This document shows positions 47,091 through 56,760 of a stretch of 64,000 bases of DNA, in pieces (within the stretch, counting starts at the first letter, position 1; every line of letters starts with the position of its first letter). The notes under the pieces are model-generated. The model was given only the letters and a program-made list of their open reading frames with translations, was not told where the DNA came from and searched no databases. Position numbers and translations under genes: made by a program. The stretch covers positions 3,500,501 to 3,564,500 of the forward strand of contig NZ_CAMTTE010000001.1 of the NCBI RefSeq assembly GCF_947077775.1. The letters run 5' to 3'. This DNA is from Salinibacter pepae (GTDB lineage: Bacteria > Bacteroidota > Rhodothermia > Rhodothermales > Salinibacteraceae).

Positions 47091-48419
47091 TCATGGGGCG
47101 CCATATTCGCTGAGGTCAAGCGTCAACTCTTCGCGGAAGGCCCGGTAGCCCGTCATCAGGATTGCGGTCATGGGCACGGCAATCAGAAGGCCGAACACGC
47201 CGAGCAGCGTCCCGAAGACGAGCAGGGAGAAGAGCACCAGGAGCGGGTGCAGGCCGACCTGGTAGCTGAGGATGTTTGGGGTCAGCACGCTCTGTTCGAG
47301 CAGGCTTTCCCCCAGGAGGACCGCAATGACGATGACGGCCTTGACCCAGCTCCCGAGGATGAGCGCCACCAGGGCGCCCACGACCATCGTGATGAGGGCG
47401 CCGATCTGGGGAATCAGGTTGAGGAGGCCGGCGAGCAGCCCGATCAGCAGCCAGAACGGGATGTCGAACAGAAACAGGAGCACCGACACGTTGATGGTTG
47501 CGATGATGCTGATGAGAAGCTGCCCGCGAAAGTACCGGCCCACGATGCTTCCGGCCTCGACCAGGTAATCGCGCCGCCCGCCCGCCGTGGGAAAAAGGTC
47601 GACCAGGCCCGACTGGACTGTCGGGTAGTCCTTCAGGGTGTAAAAGAGGATGACGGGCACCAGGGCGAGGAGCGTGACGACGCCTAGAAAGGACCCCAGG
47701 GAGGCCACCAGGTTTTCGGCGGCGCTGGGCAGGCGGCCGGCCTGCTCCTTGATCAGGGCCTGGAGTTGGGCAATCACCTCCTGCTTTCGGAGGAGCCCGG
47801 CCCCTTCGAGGGCGTCCAGCACCGTGGAGGCCTCCAGCCAGGCGCGCAGGGTCTGGACGGTCCCCAGCACCCGGTCGGAGAGGGCCTGCGCCTGATTGGC
47901 GATGTTCGGGGCGAGAATGAGAATGAACAGAACAAAGACGCCCACCACGAGGCTGGTCACCACGAGCGAGGGCAGCCAACGGGGCACCTGATAGCGCTCC
48001 CTGAGCCGCTCGACGAGCGGGTTCAAGAGGTAGGCCAGGAGGTACACGGCCGCAAACGGAACGAGAACGCGGCTGACCTTGTCCAGCGTCCAGAGCAGAA
48101 GCAGAAGCCCCCCGGAGAGCAGCAGGGCCCGCACGGCCTTGTGGCCGCGCAGTGGCCAGAGGAGAACGACGCCCGCAAGGCCCACGAGGGCCGGAGACAG
48201 AAAGCCGTTCTCCGGCGGGGGCGTGTGCATCTCGTACAACATCACGAGGAAGAGCACGACCCCACCCGCCACGAGCACCGCTTCGAATGCCACCCTGCGA
48301 AGCCGTTCCAGCCGGGACGCCGGGGCCGACGATCCGGGCGAGGAGGGGTCCGAAGGGTCGAGGGGCACGACCGAATCGGAAGACTCCGATGAGTCGGGCG
48401 AGGGGGAGTCGGGGGGCAT
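47091..48419 (-). CDS. AI-2E/PerM family transporter
   Basis: 442 residues with an acidic Ser/Pro-rich N-terminal tail of about 35 residues, then around eight hydrophobic helices. FAAVYLLAYLLNPLVERL, LVPVILFYTLKDY and LLAGLLNLIPQIGALITMVVG are typical of the PF01594 family. Members have been proposed to export AI-2 or to move Na+ for protons; the role here is unknown. It has no luxS nearby. Located 145 bases upstream of the two-span membrane gene on the same strand and divergent from the ARMT1-like gene. Confidence 0.9.
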   Translation of the reverse strand: MPPDSPSPDSSESSDSVVPLDPSDPSSPGSSAPASRLERLRRVAFEAVLVAGGVVLFLVMLYEMHTPPPENGFLSPALVGLAGVVLLWPLRGHKAVRALLLSGGLLLLLWTLDKVSRVLVPFAAVYLLAYLLNPLVERLRERYQVPRWLPSLVVTSLVVGVFVLFILILAPNIANQAQALSDRVLGTVQTLRAWLEASTVLDALEGAGLLRKQEVIAQLQALIKEQAGRLPSAAENLVASLGSFLGVVTLLALVPVILFYTLKDYPTVQSGLVDLFPTAGGRRDYLVEAGSIVGRYFRGQLLISIIATINVSVLLFLFDIPFWLLIGLLAGLLNLIPQIGALITMVVGALVALILGSWVKAVIVIAVLLGESLLEQSVLTPNILSYQVGLHPLLVLFSLLVFGTLLGVFGLLIAVPMTAILMTGYRAFREELTLDLSEYGAP

Positions 48420-48655
48420 GGGACGGGAGACGGACTTTGACGGACCGCCTGCTGCAAACTGCTTCTGTCCTGATGGGTTCGGGCCGCCGGTCGTCTACGT
48501 TTGGCGGGGGCATTGCTGCTCGTGAGAGACCCGGAGCCCGTCCCCCAGTCTATGGTTTTGGAGAAAAGAGGAACGGGCCCGACCTCCCGGGCGGGGTCGC
48601 AGTACAGATTCCGAAGAATCTCTGTCCCCTTCTCTTCCGCAAGCCGATTGCTATT

Positions 48656-49909
48656 GTGGACCCTACCGACTCCTCTGCACCGCTTCCCCCACCCCTTCGG
48701 GGCACCAATTCGGGAGCGTTCACGCGCCGCACGATCGCCGCCCGATGGCCCCGAATCGCCGGGCGTGTCATCGCGGACAACGACTTTCCCGACCCGATCA
48801 ATGCTCGCATCCAGGCCCTCCGCGATGCGCTTCCCAACGGGCCGATCCGGCGGCTTCGCGACGACGAGGCGCCCGACGCGGCCCTCTGGGAGGAGTATGT
48901 GGCGCCTCATCTCGGGAAGACCTGGTTGGAGGTGCCGTGGTTCTTCGGTGAGACCTATTTCTATCGTCGGCTGTTAGAGGCGACCGGATACTTCCGGGCC
49001 GGGGCCGGGCGCCAGGCCGACCCGTTTGCCGATCAGAAAGAGCAGGGCCTCGCTCACACTGAAGCCCGAATCGAGGCACTGGCTCGGCGACGGAACCGGG
49101 CCCGCGACGAGGGGCACGAGACGCATTCCGTCCTGACACGGTTGCTCCGTTCGGCGCTCTGGGGCAACCAGGCCGACCTGAGCATGTGGACGGCCGACGA
49201 GGAGGGGCCGGGCCACCGGCATCCCGAGCGGGCCGAAGAGCACCTTCTGGTCGACGACACCCCCGTGGCGCTCGCGCAACTGGAGGAACGGGATCGCCCG
49301 GCCCGGGTCGACGTGTGGGCCGACAACGCGGGGTTTGAGCTCGTGTCGGACCTTGCCCTGATCGACGGGCTGCTTGCCGCCGCGGCCGTCGGGCGGGTAA
49401 CTTTGCACCTGAAGGCGCATCCCACCTTTGTCTCCGACGCGACCGTCGACGACGTGCACGCCACACTCGCCACCCTGGCCGACGCCGACGAGGCGCCTGT
49501 TCGGGCTCTGGGGGGGCGGCTGCGCAGGGCCCTCGCGGCCGGGCGCCTTCGCCTGCGGGAGGGGTGGGTCTGGACCTCGCCGCTCCGGGCCCGTGAGCTG
49601 CCGCCTCCCGTGCGTGCCGAAATGGCCCGGGCCGATCTCCTGATCAGCAAGGGGGACGCCAACTACCGGCGCCTCCTGGGGGACCGGCAGTGGGACTTCA
49701 CGACGCCGTTTGCGGAGGCAAGTGCGCCGGTGCCGGTGCCGGTGCTGGCGCTCCGGACGCACAAGTCGGAGGTGGCCGCCGGGCTGTCGGCGGCCCAGGT
49801 CGATCGGCTCGACGACGAGGAGCCGGACTGGGCGGTGAACGGAGAGTGGGGCGTCATGCAGTTTGCCCCGGCCGACGCATCGCCGGAAGCCATGCGCCCC
49901 GTGGCCTGA
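48656..49909 (+). CDS. ARMT1-like (DUF89) damage-control metal phosphatase
   Basis: 417 residues from a GTG at 48656, the best-placed start before conserved sequence. WLEVPWFFGETYFYRRLLEATGYF, VDVWADNAGFELVSDLALID and LLISKGDANYRRLLGDRQWD match the DUF89/ARMT1 family; the Asp and Asn of DNAGFE and the Asp of KGDANYR bind the metal. Family members dephosphorylate damaged or side-product sugar phosphates; a carboxyl-methyl transfer role has been reported for human ARMT1 and disputed. It precedes yhbY on the same strand by 81 bases. Confidence 0.82.
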   Translation: MDPTDSSAPLPPPLRGTNSGAFTRRTIAARWPRIAGRVIADNDFPDPINARIQALRDALPNGPIRRLRDDEAPDAALWEEYVAPHLGKTWLEVPWFFGETYFYRRLLEATGYFRAGAGRQADPFADQKEQGLAHTEARIEALARRRNRARDEGHETHSVLTRLLRSALWGNQADLSMWTADEEGPGHRHPERAEEHLLVDDTPVALAQLEERDRPARVDVWADNAGFELVSDLALIDGLLAAAAVGRVTLHLKAHPTFVSDATVDDVHATLATLADADEAPVRALGGRLRRALAAGRLRLREGWVWTSPLRARELPPPVRAEMARADLLISKGDANYRRLLGDRQWDFTTPFAEASAPVPVPVLALRTHKSEVAAGLSAAQVDRLDDEEPDWAVNGEWGVMQFAPADASPEAMRPVA

Positions 49910-49990
49910 GAACGCATGCAGGAACGCCCGGGCGCCACGATCGTGGGGAAACGAACTGTCAACCCCCATCTCATTTGGCCTGCAGATTCC

Positions 49991-50314
49991 ATGTCCGACC
50001 GCCTGACGTCTCGCCAGCGCGCCCACCTTCGCAGCGAAGCCCACGGGCAGGATCCCCTCGTGCACATCGGCAAGGAGGGGGTGACCGACGCCGTCATGCA
50101 GGCGGTCGAGGAGGCCTTCAACACCCGCGAGCTGGTCACCATCCGCGTGCTCGACAACGCCCCCCGCCCCGTCCGCGAGGTGGCAGAGGCGGTGGCGGAC
50201 GCCCTGGAGGACGTACAGGTCGTCCGTACGATCGGGGGCACGGCCCTGTTTTACCGTCCGCACCCCGACAACCCGAAGATTGACCTGCCGGCGTCGGGGG
50301 CCGAGGAGGCGTAG
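49991..50314 (+). CDS. yhbY: YhbY-family CRM-domain RNA-binding protein
   Basis: 107 residues, a single CRM domain. LTSRQRAHLRSEAH, LVHIGKEGVTDAVMQAVEEAF and the GGTALFYRP end match YhbY, which associates with pre-50S ribosomal particles. The conserved GxxG-like loop (HIGKEG) lies near residue 27. ATG 49991 begins a few residues before the conserved domain. The stop is eight bases from that of the convergent MBL hydrolase gene. Confidence 0.92.
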   Translation: MSDRLTSRQRAHLRSEAHGQDPLVHIGKEGVTDAVMQAVEEAFNTRELVTIRVLDNAPRPVREVAEAVADALEDVQVVRTIGGTALFYRPHPDNPKIDLPASGAEEA

Positions 50315-50322
50315 GGGCGCCC

Positions 50323-51234
50323 CTACGCCGTCTGCGTCGTCCAGTATCGCCGCAGCCCCAGTGCCGCCATCCAGCTCGGATTGGCCCGTTCGTAGCGGTC
50401 CCAGGCGTCGCCGTCGACCCCATGGTCGGAGGCCCGGCCGCGCATCCACTGCGTGACGGCATCCTGGAGGGCCTCATCGCCGTCGTCCCACCCGGGCAGC
50501 GTTCGGGCGGCCCAATTGTCGGCGGTCTCGATGGCGGCCTCCAGCCGGTCGAAGTGGGCAGGAAGGTCGTCGTAGAGCCCGAAGTGCGTGGGGGCGAGAT
50601 GGTGAAGGTCATGCCGGTCGGCCGCGGCCCGGAGGGCGGCCAGGCTCTCGCGCCAGGCATCGAGGTCGATTTCGGGGGGCGCGAGGGGAAGCTCGACGTG
50701 GCGCTCCTCGGGCATGCGGACGCCCCCCACGTCGCCGGTGAAGCAGACGTCCCCGAGCACATAGCTCATGTGGTGGGAGGCGTGGCCTGGCGTGTCGAGC
50801 GCAGTCAGCGGCTCCCCGCCCAGGGGCACGGTGTCCCCGTCGTTCAAAGCGACGAGTTGGTCGTCGGGGACCGGGTGCATCTCCCCCCAGAGGGCATCCA
50901 TGTCGTCCCCGTAGATGCGCCGCGCACTTGCCAGTAGGCGGGCCGGGTCGGACAAGTGCGGGAGCCCGACGTGATGGGCGTAGATCGTGGCGCCGTGCCG
51001 GGCGAGATGGCCCGCGGCCCCGGCGTGGTCGAGGTGGATGTGCGTCAGAAAAACCTCCGAGATGTCCGCCGGAGTAAGGCCCCGGGCGGCCAGCCGGGCC
51101 TGCAACATGGGGACGGTGGAGCCAGGGCCCGTTTCGATGAGGGCCACCCCGTCGGCGTGGGGGTAGAGGTAGGCTGCGATGATGCGCCGTTGGTCCTGGA
51201 AGTGGAGGTCGAGCGTGTCGAGTCGGTCCAGCAT
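50323..51234 (-). CDS. MBL-fold metallo-hydrolase
   Basis: 303 residues. The metal motif HIHLDH (H65, H67, D69, H70) is followed by the usual third His (TPGHASHHM) and Asp (CFTGDVGG), then a last His in THFGLYDD, fitting a two-metal metallo-beta-lactamase fold. No signal peptide. The C-terminal 90 residues add helices of the type seen in lactonase or thioesterase-like hydrolases. Substrate unknown. It is 101 bases downstream of the histidinol-phosphatase-like gene on the same strand. Confidence 0.88.
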   Translation of the reverse strand: MLDRLDTLDLHFQDQRRIIAAYLYPHADGVALIETGPGSTVPMLQARLAARGLTPADISEVFLTHIHLDHAGAAGHLARHGATIYAHHVGLPHLSDPARLLASARRIYGDDMDALWGEMHPVPDDQLVALNDGDTVPLGGEPLTALDTPGHASHHMSYVLGDVCFTGDVGGVRMPEERHVELPLAPPEIDLDAWRESLAALRAAADRHDLHHLAPTHFGLYDDLPAHFDRLEAAIETADNWAARTLPGWDDGDEALQDAVTQWMRGRASDHGVDGDAWDRYERANPSWMAALGLRRYWTTQTA

Positions 51235-51335
51235 GGCGGGACGGAAGAAATGAAACGAGGGCGGCGATCTCGCGCGGCCATAGAGGGGCCGTTGAGGGGC
51301 AGCGAACGAATTGAGACGTACGTTCCTTCCCCCAG

Positions 51336-52163
51336 TCAGCGGGGAGGCTCTGCCCCATCGGCGCTCGGTTGAAGCAGGCTGCGCACCTTGTGGAGCAACG
51401 ACTCGCTGCCGGCCGTGACCAGACTGCCGCCAAACACGACGTCGTCGGCCTCGGGGGCGAGCGGTTGGGCAACACCGCCGGCCTCCCGCACGCAGGGCAC
51501 CAGGGCGGCCACGTCCCACGGGCGCATGAGGGTGTCCACGGCCGCGTGGGTCCGCCCCCGGGCCACGAGGGCGTGCTGAATGCAGTCGGTGACGAACCGA
51601 AACTTGCCGGCCCGCCGGACCAGATCGGTGAGACGGTAGGGCGTCTGGTCGGCCTCCGCCGTGACGTCGGAGCTGTGGAGGGCCGTGGTCGTGACGGTGG
51701 CGGCATCGAGCGACTCGACCGGGTCTGCGCTCACCGCGTGCTCGGCCTCGCCTGTTCGAAACCAGCAGCCTTCCCCCCGGGCGGCGTATACGGTCTCGCC
51801 GAGCGCAGGGAAGTGGATCACCCCCGCGACCGGCGTGCCGTTTTCCAGAAGCCCCACGAGTGTGCCGAAGAGGGGCACCCCAATCGTGAACCCGGCGGTC
51901 CCGTCCACGGGGTCGAGCACCCACCGGTACTGGGCGTCGTCGGGGCCGCTCGCGCCGAACTCCTCCCCGAGTACGGCATGGTCGGGGCGCTCGTCGGCCA
52001 GGTGCTCGCGCATGACCCGCTCGGCTTCACGGTCGGCCTCCGTGACCTCCGTGCCGTCCGGCTTGTGGGTGACGCTGACCGTGCGGAAGCGGGGAAGGAT
52101 TTCGTCTTCGGCGATGTGGGCCAGGTCGAGGGCCAGGTCGAGGTCGGAAGAAAGGGCGGACAT
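51336..52163 (-). CDS. Histidinol-phosphatase-like inositol monophosphatase-family enzyme
   Basis: 275 residues. Metal sites VLGEEFG, WVLDPVDGTAGFTIGVPLFG and the C-terminal MRPWDVAALVPCVREAGG are complete. The VDGTAGFTIGVPLFGTLVG pattern resembles HisN-type histidinol-phosphate phosphatases of this superfamily, more than inositol or PAP phosphatases. No his genes are nearby, so the substrate is inferred only. This is the second member of the superfamily in the window, and it is clearly different from the one at 31495. Confidence 0.8.
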   Translation of the reverse strand: MSALSSDLDLALDLAHIAEDEILPRFRTVSVTHKPDGTEVTEADREAERVMREHLADERPDHAVLGEEFGASGPDDAQYRWVLDPVDGTAGFTIGVPLFGTLVGLLENGTPVAGVIHFPALGETVYAARGEGCWFRTGEAEHAVSADPVESLDAATVTTTALHSSDVTAEADQTPYRLTDLVRRAGKFRFVTDCIQHALVARGRTHAAVDTLMRPWDVAALVPCVREAGGVAQPLAPEADDVVFGGSLVTAGSESLLHKVRSLLQPSADGAEPPR

Positions 52164-52220
52164 CAGAACGGCGTTGCGTTGTGGAAAAGTGAGTTGTGGG
52201 GCCCGCCGAGTCCGAAGGGA

Positions 52221-52952
52221 TCACGAGGGGGACGGGTCCGAGGCCATCTCGTTAAGTGTCCGGCGGGCGGCCTGTTGCTCGGCGTCCTGTTTGCTTCCGG
52301 CGGTGCCCCGTTCGTGGGCTGCGTCCCCAACCCGCACCTCCACCGTGAAGGTTTTGTCGTGGCTCGGGCCCTTCTCCTCGACGACGTGATAGGTGGGCTG
52401 AGGGCGCCCCAGGGCCTGAAGGTGTTCGAGCAATTGGCTCTTGTAGTTGTCGTCCCGGGTTGCCACGTCCTCCAGGTCGACGCGGGCGAGCACGCGGTCC
52501 TGGACGAATCCCCGCGCTGCCTCGTGGCCCAGATCTAGGTAGACCGCCCCCACGAAGGCCTCGAACGCGTCGGCGAGGATGCTGGGGTTGTCGCGCCCGT
52601 CGCCCTCGGCCGCGTTTTCGCTCATCAGGAGGTGGGGGCCGAGGCCGAGGCCACGGGCGTAGGTGGCCAGGGGGCGCTCGCTCACGAGCCGGGCCCGGAG
52701 TCGGGTGAGCGCGCCCTCGTCCTTCTCCGGAAAGCGGCCGTAGAGCACCTCCCCCACAAAGACGTCGAGGAGGGCGTCCCCCAGAAACTCAAGCCGCTCG
52801 TTCGACCGGAACGTGCGCGCCGGGTAGACGCGGAGCAGCGATCGGTGCGTGAGGGCCCGCCGGTAGTGGGACAGATCGTCGACCGGACGCCCCACGAGCT
52901 GCTCGACCGCGGCCGGGTCGACCTGCACGCCGGGGGGAAGAGAGTCGCTCAT
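52221..52952 (-). CDS. rnc: Ribonuclease III
   Basis: 243 residues. RNase III cleaves double-stranded RNA in rRNA maturation and decay. The signature NERLEFLGDALLDVFVGEVL and the second acidic motif ILADAFEAFVGAVYLD supply the catalytic Glu/Asp residues; a double-stranded RNA-binding domain follows (YKSQLLEHLQALGRP to KQDAEQQAARRTL). The ATG at 52952 is used; a TTG five codons upstream is possible. Neighbours are not the usual acpP or era. Confidence 0.95.
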   Translation of the reverse strand: MSDSLPPGVQVDPAAVEQLVGRPVDDLSHYRRALTHRSLLRVYPARTFRSNERLEFLGDALLDVFVGEVLYGRFPEKDEGALTRLRARLVSERPLATYARGLGLGPHLLMSENAAEGDGRDNPSILADAFEAFVGAVYLDLGHEAARGFVQDRVLARVDLEDVATRDDNYKSQLLEHLQALGRPQPTYHVVEEKGPSHDKTFTVEVRVGDAAHERGTAGSKQDAEQQAARRTLNEMASDPSPS

Positions 52953-53142
52953 GCGCCGTCGAGACAACGATTGCGGGGAATGACGAGGGGTGAGTTTACG
53001 CAGGCCCCCCCGCTGGGATCTAGTGACTCGACGAAGACGGCCCGGAATTGGCGAGGAAGCAACGAGCGGCCGCCGGGATCACCGTTCGACGGACGGTCGT
53101 GAAACCCGGTGTCTCGTCTTGTCGCATTGCATCTCTCCGGCC

Positions 53143-54510
53143 ATGCCCCTCGTCTCCGTAAACCCCACGACCGAACAAGAGATCGAACGATATTCGACGC
53201 ACACGGGCCGAGAGGTCGAGCGACGCCTCGAACGCGCCGCGTCGGCCTTCGAGGTGAACCGGAGCCGCTCGTTCGACGAGCGGGCCGCGCGCCTGGAGCG
53301 GGCCGCCGACCTCCTCGAAGGCAACGCCCCCGCGCTCGGGGCCCTCATGACCGAGGAGATGGGGAAGCCCCTCCCCCAGGCACAGGCTGAAGCCGAGAAG
53401 TGCGCGTGGGCCTGCCGGTACTACGCGGAGCACGGCGCCGATTTCCTGGCCGACGAGCCGGTGGAGACGTCCGCCCGGAAGAGCTATGTGGCCCACGAGC
53501 CGCTCGGGCCCATCTTGGCGGTCATGCCGTGGAATTTTCCGTTCTGGCAGGCGTTTCGGTTCGGCGCGCCGACCCTGATGGCCGGCAACGTGGTCCTCCT
53601 GAAGCACGCGCCGAACGTCACCGGCTGTGCCGAGGCGATCGCGGACCTCCTGCGGGAGGCCGGATTTGCGGACCACGAGCTGCAGGTGCTGCGCGTCGAC
53701 GAGGAGACGGTCGGGACCGTTCTGGACGATCAACGGGTTCGGGGCGCTACGCTCACCGGAAGCGTGCCGGCCGGGGCGGCGGTTGCCCGGCAGGCGGCGG
53801 CCCAGATCAAGCCCACGGTGTTGGAGCTTGGCGGCTCCGATCCGTTCATCGTCTGTGCCGACGCCGACCTGGAGAAGGCCGCGTCCGTGGGGTGCACGGC
53901 ACGCATGCAAAACAATGGCCAAAGCTGCATCGCCGCAAAACGCTTCATTGTCGAGCGGGCCGTGCTCGACGACTTCCAGGAGCGGCTGGTGGAAACCGTG
54001 GAGGCCCTTACGGTCGGCCCCCCCACGGATCGGGAGACGGACGTAGGGCCGATGGCGCGGGCGGATCTGCGCGACACGGTGCACGACCAGGTGGAGCGGG
54101 CCATTGGGGCGGGTGCCGTGGCCGTCGCCGGGGGGCACACCCTCGAGCGCGACGGGTTTTTCTACGCCCCGACCGTCCTCGCCGACGTGGATCCCGGCAC
54201 TGTGGCCTTCGACGAGGAGATTTTTGGGCCGGTGGCGTCTGTCATTGCGGCCGACGACGCCGAGCACGCCGTGGCCCTCGCCAACGACACGCGGTTTGGG
54301 CTCGGGGGGAGCATCTTTACCGAAGACCTCGAAAAGGGAGAGCGAATGGCCCGTTCTTTGGAGGTCGGCTGTGTCTTCGTGAACGAGATGACAAAGAGCG
54401 ACCCCCGCGTTCCGTTCGGGGGCATCAAGGACAGCGGCTACGGCCGTGAGCTGTCCCGCCACGGGATCCGGGCGTTCGTGAACGCCAAGACCGTATGGGT
54501 TGAGGAATGA
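53143..54510 (+). CDS. NAD(P)-dependent aldehyde dehydrogenase, succinate-semialdehyde type
   Basis: 455 residues. MPWNFPFWQAFRF, the TGSVPAGAAVA Rossmann segment, LELGGSDPF with the general-base Glu, and NNGQSCIAAKRF with catalytic Cys262 are present. The MPWNFPFWQ and PRVPFGGIKDSGYGREL forms match the succinate-semialdehyde dehydrogenase subgroup of the family; substrate is inferred. The gene is divergent from rnc and 186 bases before the YbbR-like gene. Confidence 0.9.
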   Translation: MPLVSVNPTTEQEIERYSTHTGREVERRLERAASAFEVNRSRSFDERAARLERAADLLEGNAPALGALMTEEMGKPLPQAQAEAEKCAWACRYYAEHGADFLADEPVETSARKSYVAHEPLGPILAVMPWNFPFWQAFRFGAPTLMAGNVVLLKHAPNVTGCAEAIADLLREAGFADHELQVLRVDEETVGTVLDDQRVRGATLTGSVPAGAAVARQAAAQIKPTVLELGGSDPFIVCADADLEKAASVGCTARMQNNGQSCIAAKRFIVERAVLDDFQERLVETVEALTVGPPTDRETDVGPMARADLRDTVHDQVERAIGAGAVAVAGGHTLERDGFFYAPTVLADVDPGTVAFDEEIFGPVASVIAADDAEHAVALANDTRFGLGGSIFTEDLEKGERMARSLEVGCVFVNEMTKSDPRVPFGGIKDSGYGRELSRHGIRAFVNAKTVWVEE

Positions 54511-54696
54511 GAAAACGGCCCGGGCCGCCCCCAGGCTGAGCGACCCGCGCGGGCGTTCCCGGGTCCCGCCGCGAGGGGGCGGGGAGCCCCGACGTGCTCC
54601 CGCCCGCCTTCGGGGGACGGAAGGCGAAACGAAGCCAAGTCCCTGCCGTGAAAGCAGCCGTGGTCTCCCATTCCAGACGAACCTCGACCAAGCCTT

Positions 54697-55698
54697 GTGG
54701 CCACCAACTCCGATTCTCAAGGGGCCGTGTTCTGGGACTGGCTGCGTCCCCTCTTTGCCGCAGACGACGAGCCTCGACGGGACGGAGATCCTCAGCGCGG
54801 CATGGCCCTCACGGTCTGCGTCCTGCTTTCCTGCATCCTCTGGCTGTCGCTGACCCTCGGTGAGCAGCGCACGCAGACCGTCCGGCTGCCGGTCGAGGTG
54901 GTGGAGGCCCCGGCGGGGCAGGCCCTCGCTGAGGTGCCCCCGACCCACGTGCAGGTACGGGTGGAGGGGCGGGGGCTCGACCTGCTCCGACTGCTCTACA
55001 GCCCCCCCGTTGTCGAGGTCAGTGCGACCACGAGCCGGGTCGACGTGGCCGACGAGGTGACCCTGCCGCAGGGCACGTCGTTGCAAATTGAGGCGGTCAC
55101 CCCTGCGTCCTTCGAAATGGCCCTGGAGCCTCGTCGGGCCCGAACGGTGCCGGTCCGGAGCCGTGTGGAGGTCGTTCCCGCGTCCGACTACGAGCTGATC
55201 GACGACCCGCACCTTGCGCCCGACTCGGTGAGGATAGAGGGGGCGGCGTCCGTGGTCGAGGGGATGGATGCGTGGCCCACCACTGCGAGCACGATTGAGG
55301 ATCTGCAGGACACCGTTGAGGTGGAGATGCCCCTGGCCGATACGCTTCGCCGGCTCGTAGACGTGCATCCCCGGTCGGTTCAGGTGACGGCACGGGCGGG
55401 GCGGTTCGTGGAGGAGACGCGGGCGGTGGAAGTGGGGGTGACCGGCGTGCCGTCCGGGCAAGACCTCGTGTCGCTTCAGCCGTCCACGATTCGCATTCGG
55501 TATCGGGTCCTGTTCCGCGATCTGTTCAAGGCGCGCCGTGCCTCGGAGTTCTTCGCCACCGTTTCGTACGATCAAATTCGCTCCGACACGACCGGGTACG
55601 TGACGCCGAGGGTACACGTCCCGCCCGACCTCCACATCCGAGACGCGGCCCCCGTTCCGTCGCGGCTGCGCTACTACACCTTCGTCTCCGAGAGCTAG
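54697..55698 (+). CDS. YbbR-domain membrane-anchored protein
   Basis: 333 residues from a GTG start. A single membrane helix (ALTVCVLLSCILWLSLTLG) follows a short cytoplasmic part, then repeated beta-rich YbbR-like units outside the cell (VRLPVEVVEAPAGQALAEVP, VPVRSRVEVVPASDYELID, AVEVGVTGVPSGQDLVS). In Firmicutes YbbR (CdaR) regulates the diadenylate cyclase CdaA; no cdaA gene is adjacent here. The extracytoplasmic units match the family, but the function in this organism is not known. Confidence 0.75.
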   Translation: MATNSDSQGAVFWDWLRPLFAADDEPRRDGDPQRGMALTVCVLLSCILWLSLTLGEQRTQTVRLPVEVVEAPAGQALAEVPPTHVQVRVEGRGLDLLRLLYSPPVVEVSATTSRVDVADEVTLPQGTSLQIEAVTPASFEMALEPRRARTVPVRSRVEVVPASDYELIDDPHLAPDSVRIEGAASVVEGMDAWPTTASTIEDLQDTVEVEMPLADTLRRLVDVHPRSVQVTARAGRFVEETRAVEVGVTGVPSGQDLVSLQPSTIRIRYRVLFRDLFKARRASEFFATVSYDQIRSDTTGYVTPRVHVPPDLHIRDAAPVPSRLRYYTFVSES

Positions 55699-55779
55699 TG
55701 GACGGCGGGGCCCGAACTGGTGAGAGCGCCGTCGTGGCGGGCGGCCGTGAACCCTGAACACATCCCCTGTGTCTGGTCG

Positions 55780-56712
55780 ATGATTTTCTTGGTCTTCGCC
55801 GTGGCGAGCAGCGTCACCATTGGCATGATATTCAAGCATGCCAGCCGGCAGCAGCTGGACCGGACGGCTCTCCTGACCGTGAATTACGCCGCGGCCGTGG
55901 CCGTAGCGGTGGGGGTCCTCGGCGTGGGGGGGCGGGAAATCGATCAGGGCCTCGCCCTGTCGGGGCCGCTGGTGGCGCTTGGGGCGGGGACAGGGGCCGT
56001 GCTGATTGCAGGGTTTTTCGTGCTGGCGTGGGCCACGGAGGTGGCGGGCATGTCGCTCGCGATCGGGGTCATGCGGGTGTCTGTCGTCGTTCCCTTTCTG
56101 GCGTCGTGGGGCGTGTGGGGGGAGGTGCCCAGCCCGGCACAGGGCGTGGGGATGGTGTTGGCCATGGGGGCGTTTTTCTTGCTGGCGCATCAGCGATCGG
56201 CCCCCGATCCCGTCCCTGCAGGGGGGGCTGCCACGACCGAGCCGACGGCCCCTTCTCGTTCGCCGGTCTGGTCCCACGTCGATTGGTTCGCCGCGGGCGT
56301 ACTGGCCCTCACGTTCTGTGCGGGGGGCGCCATCGATGTGCTGATGAAGACATTTGAAGAAGGCTTCGGGGCCGAGAACAGCCGGGTCCTGTTTCTGCTG
56401 CTGGCGTTCGGGGTCGCCTTCCTCGTGGGCGCCGTCATCGTCGTGCGTCGGGGGCTCCGAGACGGGGCGTGGCCGACGCCCCAAACCGTTGGGTGGGGCG
56501 TCCTGCTCGGCCTTGCGAACTATGCCTCCCTTGAGTTTCTGCTCCGCGCCATCGAGGGGCTCCCCGGCACGTTCGTCTTTCCGGCGAACAACATCGCCAT
56601 CATGGTCCTCGCGGCCCTCCTCGGGGTGGTCGTTTGGGGGGAGCAGCTCTCCCGCCCCAATCGCATCGGCCTCGGCCTGGGCTGCGTCGCCCTCGTGCTG
56701 CTCGGGCTGTGA
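55780..56712 (+). CDS. DMT/EamA-family transporter
   Basis: 310 residues with about ten hydrophobic helices in two repeats: FLVFAVASSVTIGMIF, FVLAWATEVAGMSLAIGVM in the first and GVLALTFCAGGAIDVLM, VLLGLANYASLEFLLRAI, NIAIMVLAALLGVVVWGEQL in the second. This is the drug/metabolite transporter fold. Substrate unknown. Starts at GTG 55720 or 55747 are possible; ATG 55780 puts the first helix at the N-terminus as usual. It lies 48 bases before the DUF4230-like gene. Confidence 0.82.
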   Translation: MIFLVFAVASSVTIGMIFKHASRQQLDRTALLTVNYAAAVAVAVGVLGVGGREIDQGLALSGPLVALGAGTGAVLIAGFFVLAWATEVAGMSLAIGVMRVSVVVPFLASWGVWGEVPSPAQGVGMVLAMGAFFLLAHQRSAPDPVPAGGAATTEPTAPSRSPVWSHVDWFAAGVLALTFCAGGAIDVLMKTFEEGFGAENSRVLFLLLAFGVAFLVGAVIVVRRGLRDGAWPTPQTVGWGVLLGLANYASLEFLLRAIEGLPGTFVFPANNIAIMVLAALLGVVVWGEQLSRPNRIGLGLGCVALVLLGL

Positions 56713-56760
56713 TGCGCCGCCTGCTCGCCGTCTCGCCGCCATCGTCCGTCGTTGCCGACC

